Assembly (NCBI GenBank): GCA_963767645.1
Contig: CAVYEW010000004.1
Span: forward strand, 62,001 to 126,000
DNA: 64,000 nucleotides
From: DATFDN01 sp963767645
GTDB taxonomy: Bacteria; Pseudomonadota; Alphaproteobacteria; Acetobacterales; Acetobacteraceae
Direction: 5' to 3'
Part shown: positions 26,189 through 34,303 of the stretch, piece by piece
Position numbering within the stretch: position 1 is the stretch's first letter
Layout of the letters: the number at the start of each line of letters is the position of its first letter
Made by a program: the position numbers and the translations under genes
Notes under the pieces: generated by a model
Told to the model about the DNA's origin: nothing
Seen by the model: only the letters and a program-made list of their open reading frames with translations
Databases searched by the model: none

Positions 26189-27265
26189 ATGACCGCTTCG
26201 CAGGATCAGCAGAAGAAGCCGCCTCGGCGTGCCAGGCCAGAGAGGGCGGCGAAGCGGAAGGAAGCGGCTTCCGGCTTCGTCCCGCTGGCGACCGAACGGC
26301 TGACCCTGCGCCCGCTCAACCCCGAGGATGCCGAGGCGCTGCACCGGCTGGTCAACGACTGGGAGGTGTCCCGCACGCTCTCCGGGGTGCCGTTTCCCTA
26401 TCCGCGTGACCTCGCCGGGGAGTGGATCGCGGCAACCCGTCGCGAGCTGGCCGAGCATACCGCCATCCACCTCGCCATCACCGGCCAGGAGGGCGCCGAG
26501 GAGGTGCTGGTCGGCGTCATCGGACTGCGCATCGGCGCACGCACCCGCGTCGGGCGGCTCGGCTACTGGGTGGGCCGGCGGTTCTGGGGTCATGGCGTGG
26601 GAACCGAGGCGGCCGGACGGTTCGCGCGATGGGCGCTCGCCAATCTCGACCTCGATCGACTGGAAGCGAACGTCGCCACCGACAATCCTGCTTCCGCGGC
26701 GGTGCTGCGCCGCATCGGCTTCCGCCAGACCGGGATCGGCACCGAACCATTCCTGTCGCGCGGCGGCGACCATCCGGTCTGGCAATTCGAGGCGACGCGC
26801 GACGACCTGTTCGGCGGAACCGACGCACCGGACGTGCCGCACGCCGCGCACGCCAATGGCGCCGGCACCCCTCTCGTCCTGGTTGCCGCCTGTGCGCTGA
26901 TCGACCGCGACGGCAGGGTACTGCTTGCCCGCCGCCCCGAGGGCAAGCGCATGGCGGGCCTCTGGGAGTTCCCCGGCGGCAAGCTCCATCCCGACGAAAC
27001 GCCGGAGACGGCGCTGATCCGCGAGCTGAAGGAGGAACTGGGGATCGACATTTCCGCCGACTGCCTCGCACCCTTCGCCTTCGCCTCGCACCCTTACGAC
27101 CGGTTCCATCTTCTGATGCCGCTGTTCCTATGCCGGCGCTGGAAGGGGATACCGCGTCCGCGCGAGGGCCAGACCCTGACCTGGGTGCGCCCCGAGAAGC
27201 TTGCCGACTACCCTATGCCGCCGGCCGACAAGCCGCTGATTCCGCTGCTGCGCGGCTTCCTGTGA
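26189..27265 (+). CDS. GNAT acetyltransferase - Nudix (MutT-like) fusion
   Basis: A 358-residue two-domain protein. Residues ~30-205 form a RimJ-type GNAT fold (TERLTLRPLNPEDAEAL, the acetyl-CoA region VGRRFWGHGVGTEAAG, and NPASAAVLRRIGFR). Residues ~228-358 form a Nudix hydrolase with EFPGGKLHPDETPETALI leading to RELKEELG, the wording of MutT-type 8-oxo-dGTPases. A basic, Lys/Arg/Pro-rich N-terminus precedes them. The Nudix half would clean oxidised nucleotides or hydrolyse a related pyrophosphate; the acetylation target is unknown. It follows the DNA glycosylase gene by 7 bp, which favours a repair role. Confidence 0.87.
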   Translation: MTASQDQQKKPPRRARPERAAKRKEAASGFVPLATERLTLRPLNPEDAEALHRLVNDWEVSRTLSGVPFPYPRDLAGEWIAATRRELAEHTAIHLAITGQEGAEEVLVGVIGLRIGARTRVGRLGYWVGRRFWGHGVGTEAAGRFARWALANLDLDRLEANVATDNPASAAVLRRIGFRQTGIGTEPFLSRGGDHPVWQFEATRDDLFGGTDAPDVPHAAHANGAGTPLVLVAACALIDRDGRVLLARRPEGKRMAGLWEFPGGKLHPDETPETALIRELKEELGIDISADCLAPFAFASHPYDRFHLLMPLFLCRRWKGIPRPREGQTLTWVRPEKLADYPMPPADKPLIPLLRGFL

Positions 27266-27277
27266 CGGAGGACGCCG

Positions 27278-28042
27278 ATGCGCGCCGCCAATCCGACCGC
27301 CTGCGTAATCCTGATCGGCAACGAGGTCCTGTCGGGCCGCACGCAGGATGCAAACCTGCAGTATCTCGGCCGCCGCCTGAGCGAGCTTGGCATCCCGGTG
27401 CGTGAGGCCCGCGTCATCCCCGACGTAGCCGAGACCATCATCGCCGCGGTCAACGAGGTGCGCGCGCGCTACGACCACGTCTTCACGACCGGCGGCATCG
27501 GGCCGACGCACGACGACATCACCAGCGAGTGCATCGCGGCCGCCTTCGGCGTGCCCTGGGAGCCGCACCCGGATGCATGGCGGCGGCTGGAGAAGGCCTA
27601 CGAGCCAGGGCAGTTCAACGCGGCCCGCCAGCGCATGGCGACCATGCCGCGCGGTGCCGTCTTGATCGACAATCCCATCTCCACCGCGCCCGGCTTCACC
27701 ATCGGCAACGTCCACGTCATGGCCGGCGTGCCCCGCATCATGGAGGCGATGTTCGAGAGGCTGGCCCCCCGCCTGGAGCGCGGCCGGCCGATCGAGGCCC
27801 GCGCCGTCCACGTGACCCAGGTCGGGGAAGGCCTGCTGGCCGAGGGTCTTGCCCAGATCCAGAACCGCTACCCGGAGGTCGATATCGGCAGCTACCCGTT
27901 CTACCGCGTCTCCGGCAACGGCGTGGCGATCGTGGTGCGCGGCACCGACCCCGAGAAGCTGGACGATGCGCTGGTCGAGGTGCGTTCCCTCATCATGAGC
28001 TTCGGCGGCACACCCGTGCCGGGCGAACCGCTGCCGCACTGA
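27278..28042 (+). CDS. CinA-like molybdopterin-binding-domain protein
   Basis: A 254-residue protein with the MoCF/MogA-like domain of the CinA N-terminal half: CVILIGNEVLSGRTQDANLQ, FTTGGIGPTHDDITSECIA near residue 70, and GFTIGNVHVMAGVPRIMEAM. It lacks the C-terminal nicotinamide-nucleotide amidase domain of full CinA. Related proteins hydrolyse ADP-ribose or FAD-type pyrophosphates; this is family knowledge and the substrate here is unknown. It starts 12 bp after the Nudix fusion and likely continues the same operon, which ends with the esterase at 28083. Confidence 0.82.
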   Translation: MRAANPTACVILIGNEVLSGRTQDANLQYLGRRLSELGIPVREARVIPDVAETIIAAVNEVRARYDHVFTTGGIGPTHDDITSECIAAAFGVPWEPHPDAWRRLEKAYEPGQFNAARQRMATMPRGAVLIDNPISTAPGFTIGNVHVMAGVPRIMEAMFERLAPRLERGRPIEARAVHVTQVGEGLLAEGLAQIQNRYPEVDIGSYPFYRVSGNGVAIVVRGTDPEKLDDALVEVRSLIMSFGGTPVPGEPLPH

Positions 28043-28082
28043 CCGAGGGCGTCGGCGGGTCCGACAAGGAGGAGATGCGCGC

Positions 28083-28745
28083 ATGACGATGCTCAATGGC
28101 CCGCGCTGGGGACCTCCCGAGGGCAAGCAAGCCAAGCAGTTGGTCGTGTTGTGCCACGGCGTCGGCGCCGACGGGTACGATCTGATCGACCTCGCGCCCG
28201 CCTGGTCGCGCGCCTTGCCCGAGGCCGCCTTCGTCGCGCCGAGCGCGCCGGAGCGGTACGACCAGGATCCGCACGGGCTAGGGCGGCAATGGTTCAGCGT
28301 CGCCGACCGCACGCCCTCGGTGATGGCGGAGGGAGTGCGCCGCGCCGCCACCATGCTGGGGCCGTTCATCAACGCCGAGCTGACACGCCTGGGCCTGCCG
28401 CCCGAGGCGTACGCGCTGATGGGCTTCAGCCAGGGCGCGATGACCGTGCTGTTCACCGGCCTGCGCCGCCCGGCCGCGCCTCGCGCCATCCTGGCCTATT
28501 CGGGCGCCTTGCTGGCGCCGGAAGTGCTGGCGGCGGAAATGGCCAATCGCGCGCCGGTGCTGCTGGTCCACGGCGAAGCGGATGACGTGGTGCCGGTATT
28601 CCGCTCCCGCGACGCCGAGCAGACGCTGCGCGCGGCGGGCGTGCCGGTCGAGGCCACCTACACGCGCGGCTTGGGGCACGGTCTCGATGATGCCGGGATC
28701 AGCCTGGGCGCGCTGTTCCTGCAACGGGCGTTTGCAAGCGGCTAG
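28083..28745 (+). CDS. Phospholipase/carboxylesterase (alpha/beta hydrolase)
   Basis: A 220-residue cytosolic serine hydrolase of the YpfH/carboxylesterase type. The nucleophile elbow is MGFSQGAM near residue 120, the acid lies in HGEADDVVP and the histidine in GLGHGLDD close to the C-terminus, completing the triad. AAFVAPSAPERYD is a family hallmark. A strong GGAGGAG site precedes the ATG. It lies 40 bp after the CinA-like gene on the same strand, and its stop codon shares a CTAG with the stop of the convergent trmJ gene. Confidence 0.87.
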   Translation: MTMLNGPRWGPPEGKQAKQLVVLCHGVGADGYDLIDLAPAWSRALPEAAFVAPSAPERYDQDPHGLGRQWFSVADRTPSVMAEGVRRAATMLGPFINAELTRLGLPPEAYALMGFSQGAMTVLFTGLRRPAAPRAILAYSGALLAPEVLAAEMANRAPVLLVHGEADDVVPVFRSRDAEQTLRAAGVPVEATYTRGLGHGLDDAGISLGALFLQRAFASG

Positions 28746-29530
28746 GACGGTTCATCCCGACCGAGCTGCCGCCGGCCCCGCGCCAGTTCGGTGACGATGC
28801 CGTGCAGCGTCCGCAGCTCCTGCTCCGTCACCTCGCCACGCTGGAACAGGTGGCGGATGTTGCGCACCATTCCCGGTCGCTTCGGCAGGTTGCGCAGGAA
28901 GCCGCAGGCATCGAGCTCGTCCGTCAGATGGGCCAAGAAATTCTCAAGCTCGGCCTTCGTCGCGACCCGCGTCTCGTTGGTCATCAGCGCGCGCGGCTCG
29001 GTCTCGTCGCCGGCCATCCACCACTCATAGGCCATGACCATGACCGCCTGGGCCAGGTTGAGCGACATGAAGCCGGGATTGAGCGGATAGCGCACCAGCG
29101 CGTCGGCCTCCGCCATGTCGTCGTTGTCGAGCCCGGCCCGTTCCGGGCCGAACAGAATCCCGACTTCCAGGCCGCGGGCGCAGATCGCCCGCAGCTCGGC
29201 GGCCGCGCCGCGCGCGGTCAGCACCGGCTTGATGATGTGGCGTGGACGCGGACAGGTGGCGAGCACATGGTGCAGGTCGGCGATGGCCTCCGCCACGCTC
29301 GGATAGACCCTCGCCGCGTCTAGGATCCGGTCGGCGCCGGACGCGGTGCGCCATGCCTGCTCCTGCGGCCAGCCGTCGCGCGGCGCGACCAGGCGGAGGT
29401 GGAACAGCCCGCCATTGGCCATGGCACGCGCGCAGGCGCCGATGTTCTCGGCGAGCTGCGGGCGGACCAGGATGACGACCGGGGAATGCCCGATCGGGGC
29501 GAGTTCCGCGCCGCCGTCGCGGCCGGTCAC
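28742..29530 (-). CDS. trmJ: tRNA (cytidine/uridine-2'-O-)-methyltransferase TrmJ
   Basis: A 262-residue SPOUT methyltransferase that 2'-O-methylates position 32 of tRNAs. The trefoil-knot motifs are VVILVRPQLAENIGACARAM (N-terminal), VGILFGPERAGLDNDDM near residue 125 and YPLNPGFMSLNLAQAVMVM near residue 150. The conserved C-terminal helices (LFQRGEVTEQELRTLHGI) are also present. The GTG start overlaps the cysS stop as GTGA, so the two genes are translationally coupled. A much longer open frame upstream is a shadow of cysS. Confidence 0.9.
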   Translation of the reverse strand: MTGRDGGAELAPIGHSPVVILVRPQLAENIGACARAMANGGLFHLRLVAPRDGWPQEQAWRTASGADRILDAARVYPSVAEAIADLHHVLATCPRPRHIIKPVLTARGAAAELRAICARGLEVGILFGPERAGLDNDDMAEADALVRYPLNPGFMSLNLAQAVMVMAYEWWMAGDETEPRALMTNETRVATKAELENFLAHLTDELDACGFLRNLPKRPGMVRNIRHLFQRGEVTEQELRTLHGIVTELARGRRQLGRDEPS

Positions 29531-30876
29531 GCCGAGGCGCGGCGCCACGTCGTGCCGCCTGGCCCGTCCTCCAGCACAATGCCCTGGGCGGCGAGCCGGG
29601 CGCGGACGGCGTCGGCCCGCGCAAAGTCGCGGGCCTTGCGGGCTTCCTGCCGTTCGGCGATCGCGGCGGCCACGGCCTCGGCGTCGGCCCCGCCCTGGAA
29701 CCACGCCGCCGGATCGCTGCCGAGCAATCCCAGGACGTGCCCGCCCGCGCGCAGCGCCGCCGCCGCCGCCGCGCTGCCGGCCAGCGCCTGGTCGGCCAGC
29801 TTGTGCAGCACGGAGATGGCGAGCGGCGTGTTCAGGTCGTCGCACAGCGCCTCAACCACGGGCTCCGGTGGCGTCATGGGCTCCGCCCGCGCATGCCGCT
29901 CCAGCGCCCGGTACAGACGGTCCAGCTCGCGGCGTGCCTCGGCCAGCCCCGCATCGGTGAAGTCGAGCGGAGCCCGGTACTGGGTGCGCAGCAGCAGCAG
30001 CCGGATCGCCTCGCCGGGCACCTTGTCCAGCAGCTCGCGGACGGTGAAGAAGTTGCCGAGGCTCTTCGACATCTTCTCGCCGTTCACCACCAGCATGCCG
30101 TTGTGCATCCAGTAGCGGGCGAAGCGGCTGCCGGGGAAGGCGCAGACGCTCTGCGCCAGCTCGTTCTCGTGGTGCGGAAAGATCAGGTCGCTGCCGCCGC
30201 CATGGATATCGAAATCGGTGCCGAGATAGCGCCAGGACATGGCGCTGCACTCGATGTGCCAGCCGGGCCGCCCCCGCCCCCAGGGGCTGTCCCAGCCGGG
30301 CAGCTCGGGCGGCGAGGGTTTCCACAATACGAAGTCGCCCGGATCACGTTTGTAGGGCGCGACCTCGATCCGCGCTCCGGCGAGCATCTGTTCGGGGCTG
30401 CGGCCCGACAGGCGCCCGTACTCGGGATAGCTTGCGACGGCGAACAGCACATGGCCCTCGGCCTCATAGGCGTGGCCAGAGGCAAGCAGCGATCGGATCA
30501 GCTCGATCATCTCGGCGAGGTTGGCGGTTGCCCGCGGCTCCTGGTCCGGAGGCAGGTTGCCGAGCGCCTGCATGTCCGCATGGAACTCCGCCGTGGTCCG
30601 GGCGGTGATCGCACCGATCGGCTGCCCCGTCTCCAGGGCCCGCGCCGTGATCTTGTCCTCGATGTCGGTGATGTTGCGCACGTAGGTCACGCGCGGGAAC
30701 AGCAGCCCAAGCAGCCGCCGCATCACATCGAACACGACCACGGGACGCGCATTGCCGATATGCGCGCGGTCATAGACGGTCGGCCCGCACACGTACATCC
30801 GCACATGGGAAGGGTCGAGCGGGACGAATTCCTCCCGCCGGCGCGACAGGCTGTTGTGCAGGTAGAGCTGAGCCAT
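29527..30876 (-). CDS. cysS: Cysteine--tRNA ligase
   Basis: A 449-residue class I aminoacyl-tRNA synthetase. The zinc cysteine and HIGH motif are seen in MYVCGPTVYDRAHIGNARP, the remaining zinc ligands in WHIECSAMS and HHENELAQS, and the KMSKS loop in GEKMSKSLGNFFT near residue 265. The DALR-type helical C-terminal domain is complete. It charges tRNA-Cys with cysteine and is essential. The ATG at 30876 starts the conserved MAQLYLHNSLSRR sequence; 37 codons upstream are open but not conserved. trmJ overlaps its 3' end. Confidence 0.96.
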   Translation of the reverse strand: MAQLYLHNSLSRRREEFVPLDPSHVRMYVCGPTVYDRAHIGNARPVVVFDVMRRLLGLLFPRVTYVRNITDIEDKITARALETGQPIGAITARTTAEFHADMQALGNLPPDQEPRATANLAEMIELIRSLLASGHAYEAEGHVLFAVASYPEYGRLSGRSPEQMLAGARIEVAPYKRDPGDFVLWKPSPPELPGWDSPWGRGRPGWHIECSAMSWRYLGTDFDIHGGGSDLIFPHHENELAQSVCAFPGSRFARYWMHNGMLVVNGEKMSKSLGNFFTVRELLDKVPGEAIRLLLLRTQYRAPLDFTDAGLAEARRELDRLYRALERHARAEPMTPPEPVVEALCDDLNTPLAISVLHKLADQALAGSAAAAAALRAGGHVLGLLGSDPAAWFQGGADAEAVAAAIAERQEARKARDFARADAVRARLAAQGIVLEDGPGGTTWRRASA

Positions 30877-30992
30877 GACGCCGTTAAATACCTGCGAAGT
30901 TGGTTGACATCCAGGCGCTATCCTGGCTACCTCGCCCCCGCGCAAATGCGAATGCCTCGCAGTTGCGGCACTCCCGACGGGAAACACGGGAC

Positions 30993-32261
30993 ATGAGCGT
31001 GGCCGTAAACACCTCCGGATCCTTAAAGCCGGCGCACGGGCGGCGGCTGGCGCGGTTTCTCGCGGTGGTGGGGCCGGGGATCGTCGTCATGCTGGCCGAC
31101 ACCGATGTCGGCAGCGTCATCACCGCCGGCCAGTCGGGGGTGCAGTGGGGCTATCGGCTGCTGCTGCTTCAGCTGGTCCTGATCCCGATCCTGTTCATGG
31201 TGCAGGAGCTGACGGTCCGCCTCGGCATCTTCACCGGACGCGGGCATGGCGAGCTGATCCGCGACACGTTCGGCCGCTTCTGGGCCTGGGTCTCGGCCGG
31301 CGGGCTGGGGGTGGCCACGGTCGGCGCGCTGCTGACCGAGTTCTCGGGCGTGGCCGGGGTCGGCGAGATGTACGGCGTGCCCCGCTGGGGCAGCCTGCCG
31401 GTGGCCGCGATCGCGCTGCTCGTCGTCGTGCTGACCGGGTCGTACCGTCGGGTGGAGCTGGTGGCGATCGCCGTCGGCCTGTTCGAGTTCGCGTTCTTCT
31501 TCGTCGCCTGGGCCGCGCACCCGGACCCGCACGCCCTGGTCTCCGGCGCGCTCAGCATTCCGTTTGCCAACAAGGACTACGTCTATCTGGCCGCGGCGAA
31601 TATCGGCGCCGTCATCATGCCCTGGATGGTGTTCTATCAGCAATCGGCAGTGGCCGATAAAAAGCTGCAACCTGAGCATCTTGGCGCGGCGCGGTGGGAC
31701 ACCGCGATAGGTGCGGTGGTTACACAGTTGGTAATGGCCGCCGTCCTGATCGCCTGCGCGGCGACCATCGGGCGCACCTCGCCGAATGCGACGCTGTCCA
31801 CGGTCGGGGAGATGAGCCAGGCGCTGACGCCGTTCCTCGGCTCGGCGGTGGGCAGCGCCGTGTATGGCGCGGGCGTGCTCGGGGCCGGCATGGTGGCCGC
31901 GATCGTTGCTTCGCTCGCCTTCGCCTGGGGTCTCGGCGAGGTGGCGGGGTATCGCCGCTCGCTCGAATACCGGCCGCTGCAGGCGCGCTGGTTCTACGGC
32001 GTCTACGCTGCCTCGGTGGTTGGCGGCTGCGTGGTCGTCGGGCTGTGGCCGGACCTCGTATCGCTGAACGTTGGCGTGCAGGTGATGAATGCGCTGCTGC
32101 TGCCGCTGGTGCTGGGCTTCCTCATCGCCCTCGCCTGCCGCGCCCTGCCTGCGGCGCAGCGGCTGCGCGGCGTGTATCTCTGGGTGGTGCTTGGCATTGC
32201 CGCAGTCACCTGTGCCCTCGGCGTCTTCGGCGGGTTCTCGGGGGCCGGCCTGCTCGGCTAG
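30993..32261 (+). CDS. NRAMP-related divalent metal transporter with divergent metal-site motif
   Basis: A 422-residue inner-membrane protein with about eleven hydrophobic helices. The architecture, TM2 (LLLLQLVLIPILFMVQELTV) and TM6 (AANIGAVIMPWMVFYQQSAV) are NRAMP-like. The first helix reads MLADTDVGSVITAG where classical Mn/Fe transporters have DPGN, and TM6 has MPW where they have MPH, so the metal-binding residues are partly replaced. Related divergent NRAMP proteins include magnesium transporters, so the ion need not be manganese. Start ATG follows ACGGGAC. It is divergent from cysS with 116 bp between; a dehydrogenase gene follows after 21 bp. Confidence 0.83.
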   Translation: MSVAVNTSGSLKPAHGRRLARFLAVVGPGIVVMLADTDVGSVITAGQSGVQWGYRLLLLQLVLIPILFMVQELTVRLGIFTGRGHGELIRDTFGRFWAWVSAGGLGVATVGALLTEFSGVAGVGEMYGVPRWGSLPVAAIALLVVVLTGSYRRVELVAIAVGLFEFAFFFVAWAAHPDPHALVSGALSIPFANKDYVYLAAANIGAVIMPWMVFYQQSAVADKKLQPEHLGAARWDTAIGAVVTQLVMAAVLIACAATIGRTSPNATLSTVGEMSQALTPFLGSAVGSAVYGAGVLGAGMVAAIVASLAFAWGLGEVAGYRRSLEYRPLQARWFYGVYAASVVGGCVVVGLWPDLVSLNVGVQVMNALLLPLVLGFLIALACRALPAAQRLRGVYLWVVLGIAAVTCALGVFGGFSGAGLLG

Positions 32262-32282
32262 AACGGCGGGCGGAGGGTTCGC

Positions 32283-33227
32283 ATGACCAACCCGGATCAG
32301 GTCGAACGCATCGCCGTGCTTGGCGCCGGAACCATCGGGGCAAGCTGGGCCGCGTGGTTCCTCTCGCGCGGCATTCGCGTCGCGGTGTACGACCCGAATC
32401 CCGCCGCCGAGGCCTATGTTCGCCGCTACGTGGCCGAGGCCTGGCCGATCATGGCGCGGCTCGGCATGCTGGCGCACGCGGACGCGGACGCCTGGACCTT
32501 CACCACCGACCCGGCCTCCGCGGTGCGCGGGACGCAGTTCGTGCAGGAGAACGCGCCCGAGCGGGCGAACATCAAGCGTGAGCTGTACGCGGCGATCGAA
32601 CCCGCCTTAGCCGACGACGCGATCCTCGCCTCCAGCTCATCGGGCCTCATCATGAGCGAGCTGCAGCACGGCTTCCGCGCCGCCCCGCGCATGGCCATCG
32701 GCCACCCGTTCAACCCGCCGCACCTCATCCCGCTGGTCGAGGTTGTCGGCGGCCGGGAGACGGCGCCCGAGACCATCGCCTGGTGCCTCGCCTTCTATGC
32801 CGCGATCGGCAAGCGCCCGATCCAGATCCGCAAGGAAGCGCCGGGGCATCTCGCCAACCGCTTGCAGGCGGCGCTCTACCGAGAGGCGGTGAGCGCCGTC
32901 GCCTCCGGACTCGCCAGCGTGGCGGACGTCGATACCGCGATCACCGCCGGTCCCGGCCTGCGCTGGGCACTGATGGGACCGCACATGACCTTCCATCTCG
33001 GCGGCGGGGACGGCGGCATGACGCACATGCTGGCGCAGTTCCGCCCGGTGTTCGAGGGTTGGTGGGCGTCGATGAGCACGCCGGAGCTGACCGACGCGCT
33101 GTGCCAGCGGATCATCGAGGGCGTGCAGGCCGAGGCGGCCGGCCGCTCGATCCAGGAACTGGCGGCGGAGCGGGATGCCTTGCTGGTCGCCCTTATCCAG
33201 ATGATCGAGGAGCGGCGGAAGACGTAG
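32283..33227 (+). CDS. 3-hydroxyacyl-CoA dehydrogenase family protein (carnitine-dehydrogenase-like)
   Basis: A 314-residue NAD-dependent dehydrogenase. The Rossmann motif is IAVLGAGTIGASWAAWFL at residue ~9. The catalytic histidine-glutamate region is AIGHPFNPPHLIPLVEVVGG near residue 140, and GHLANRLQAALYREAV and GLRWALMGPHMTFHLGGG mark the dimerising C-terminal domain. The short single-domain form and this wording resemble L-carnitine/L-gulonate-type 3-hydroxy acid dehydrogenases more than the beta-oxidation enzyme. It follows the NRAMP gene by 21 bp. Confidence 0.85.
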   Translation: MTNPDQVERIAVLGAGTIGASWAAWFLSRGIRVAVYDPNPAAEAYVRRYVAEAWPIMARLGMLAHADADAWTFTTDPASAVRGTQFVQENAPERANIKRELYAAIEPALADDAILASSSSGLIMSELQHGFRAAPRMAIGHPFNPPHLIPLVEVVGGRETAPETIAWCLAFYAAIGKRPIQIRKEAPGHLANRLQAALYREAVSAVASGLASVADVDTAITAGPGLRWALMGPHMTFHLGGGDGGMTHMLAQFRPVFEGWWASMSTPELTDALCQRIIEGVQAEAAGRSIQELAAERDALLVALIQMIEERRKT

Positions 33228-33249
33228 CGGCACGCGACAGCCTCGTGCA

Positions 33250-33280
33250 GCCGCCCGCCGTGGACAGGCGGCCGCGTTTT
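33250..33280 (+). terminator. Possible weak terminator
   Basis: GCCGCC and GGCGGC arms separated by 11 bases, followed by CGCGTTTT, starting about 22 bp after the stop of the dehydrogenase gene. The stem is short and the T run only four long, so this is a weak candidate. Confidence 0.3.
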
Positions 33281-33348
33281 GCCTTCACAATCGCAGTTGG
33301 CTAACCTCGCACAGGCGTCTTCTCAATCCTTGCTCGGGGGAAGCAAGA

Positions 33349-34288
33349 ATGCCAGTCCATCCGCAAGTTCAAGCGCTCCTTGACGAGTTTGAAAAACAAG
33401 GCTTGCCGCCCTTCGACCAGATGAGCGTCACCCAGGCCCGAGTCGTCGCCCTCGGCTTCCGGGATTTGCAGGGCGAGCCCGAGAATGTCGGTGAAATCCG
33501 CGACATCCTCGTTCCCGGTCCGGCTGGCAAGCTGCCCGTCCGCGTGTACCATCCTGCCCCAGGCAAGTCATTGCCTCTGCTGATCTACTTTCACGGCGGC
33601 GGATGGGTCATTGGCGACGTGGAGATCGTTGACAAGCCATGCCGCGCGCTCGCCAACGCCTCGCAATGCGTCGTCGCCTCGGTAAACTACCGTTTGAGCC
33701 CGGAGACCAAGTTTCCCGGACCCGCCGAGGACTGCTACGCCGCGACGCGCTGGCTGACCGAGCACGCCCAGGGTGTCGGGGCTGACCAGAAACGGGTGGG
33801 CGTCTCAGGCGACAGCGCCGGGGGCAATCTCGCGGCAGTGGTCGCGCTGATGGCTCGCGACCGCGGCGGGCCGGCCATCGCGTACCAGTTGCTGATCTAT
33901 CCGGTCACGGCACCGGCGCAAGGCAGCCAGTTCGCCTCCTATCGGGATAACGGGGAGGGCTATTTGCTGACGCGAGGCAGCATGGAGTGGTTCTGGGAGC
34001 ATTATCTATCCTCACCGGACGACGGGAAGAACCCGTATGCCTCGCCGCTGCATGCTTCCGACCTAAGCCGGCTGCCTCCCGCAATGGTGGTGACGGCAGA
34101 GTTCGATCCCCTGCGCGACGAGGGACGTGCCTATGCGCGGCGGCTGCAGGAGGCCGGCGTGAAGGTCAGGGAGTTCTCATCACGAGGGAATGATTCACGG
34201 CTTCTTCTGGATGGCCGGCGCCGTGGATCATGGACGAGAACTCATCGCTGAAATGGGCGAGGAATTGCGCAAGCAGCTCGCATCCTAA
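33349..34288 (+). pseudogene. HSL-family alpha/beta hydrolase, frameshifted near 34181
   Basis: An esterase of the hormone-sensitive-lipase family. The oxyanion motif FHGGGWVIGD (about residue 82), nucleophile GDSAGGNLAA (154) and acid region AEFDPLRDEG (~250) are intact in the frame starting at ATG 33349. Near 34177-34183 the frame is lost and ends as SSRGNDSRLLLDGRR at 34251. The next frame restores the expected ending EGMIHGFFWMAGAVDHG through LRKQLAS with a stop at 34288. Removing one base joins them. As written, the product lacks the catalytic histidine of the IHGFF motif and should be inactive. It lies 15 bp before a monooxygenase gene broken the same way. Confidence 0.85.
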
Positions 34289-34303
34289 GAGTTGAGGGTT
34301 GCC

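Noticed and set aside
31023..32477. A 484-codon minus-strand open frame opposite the NRAMP-like gene
   Set aside because: Very rich in His, Gln, Asp and Arg as expected from the complement of hydrophobic codons; the plus strand encodes an obvious membrane protein.
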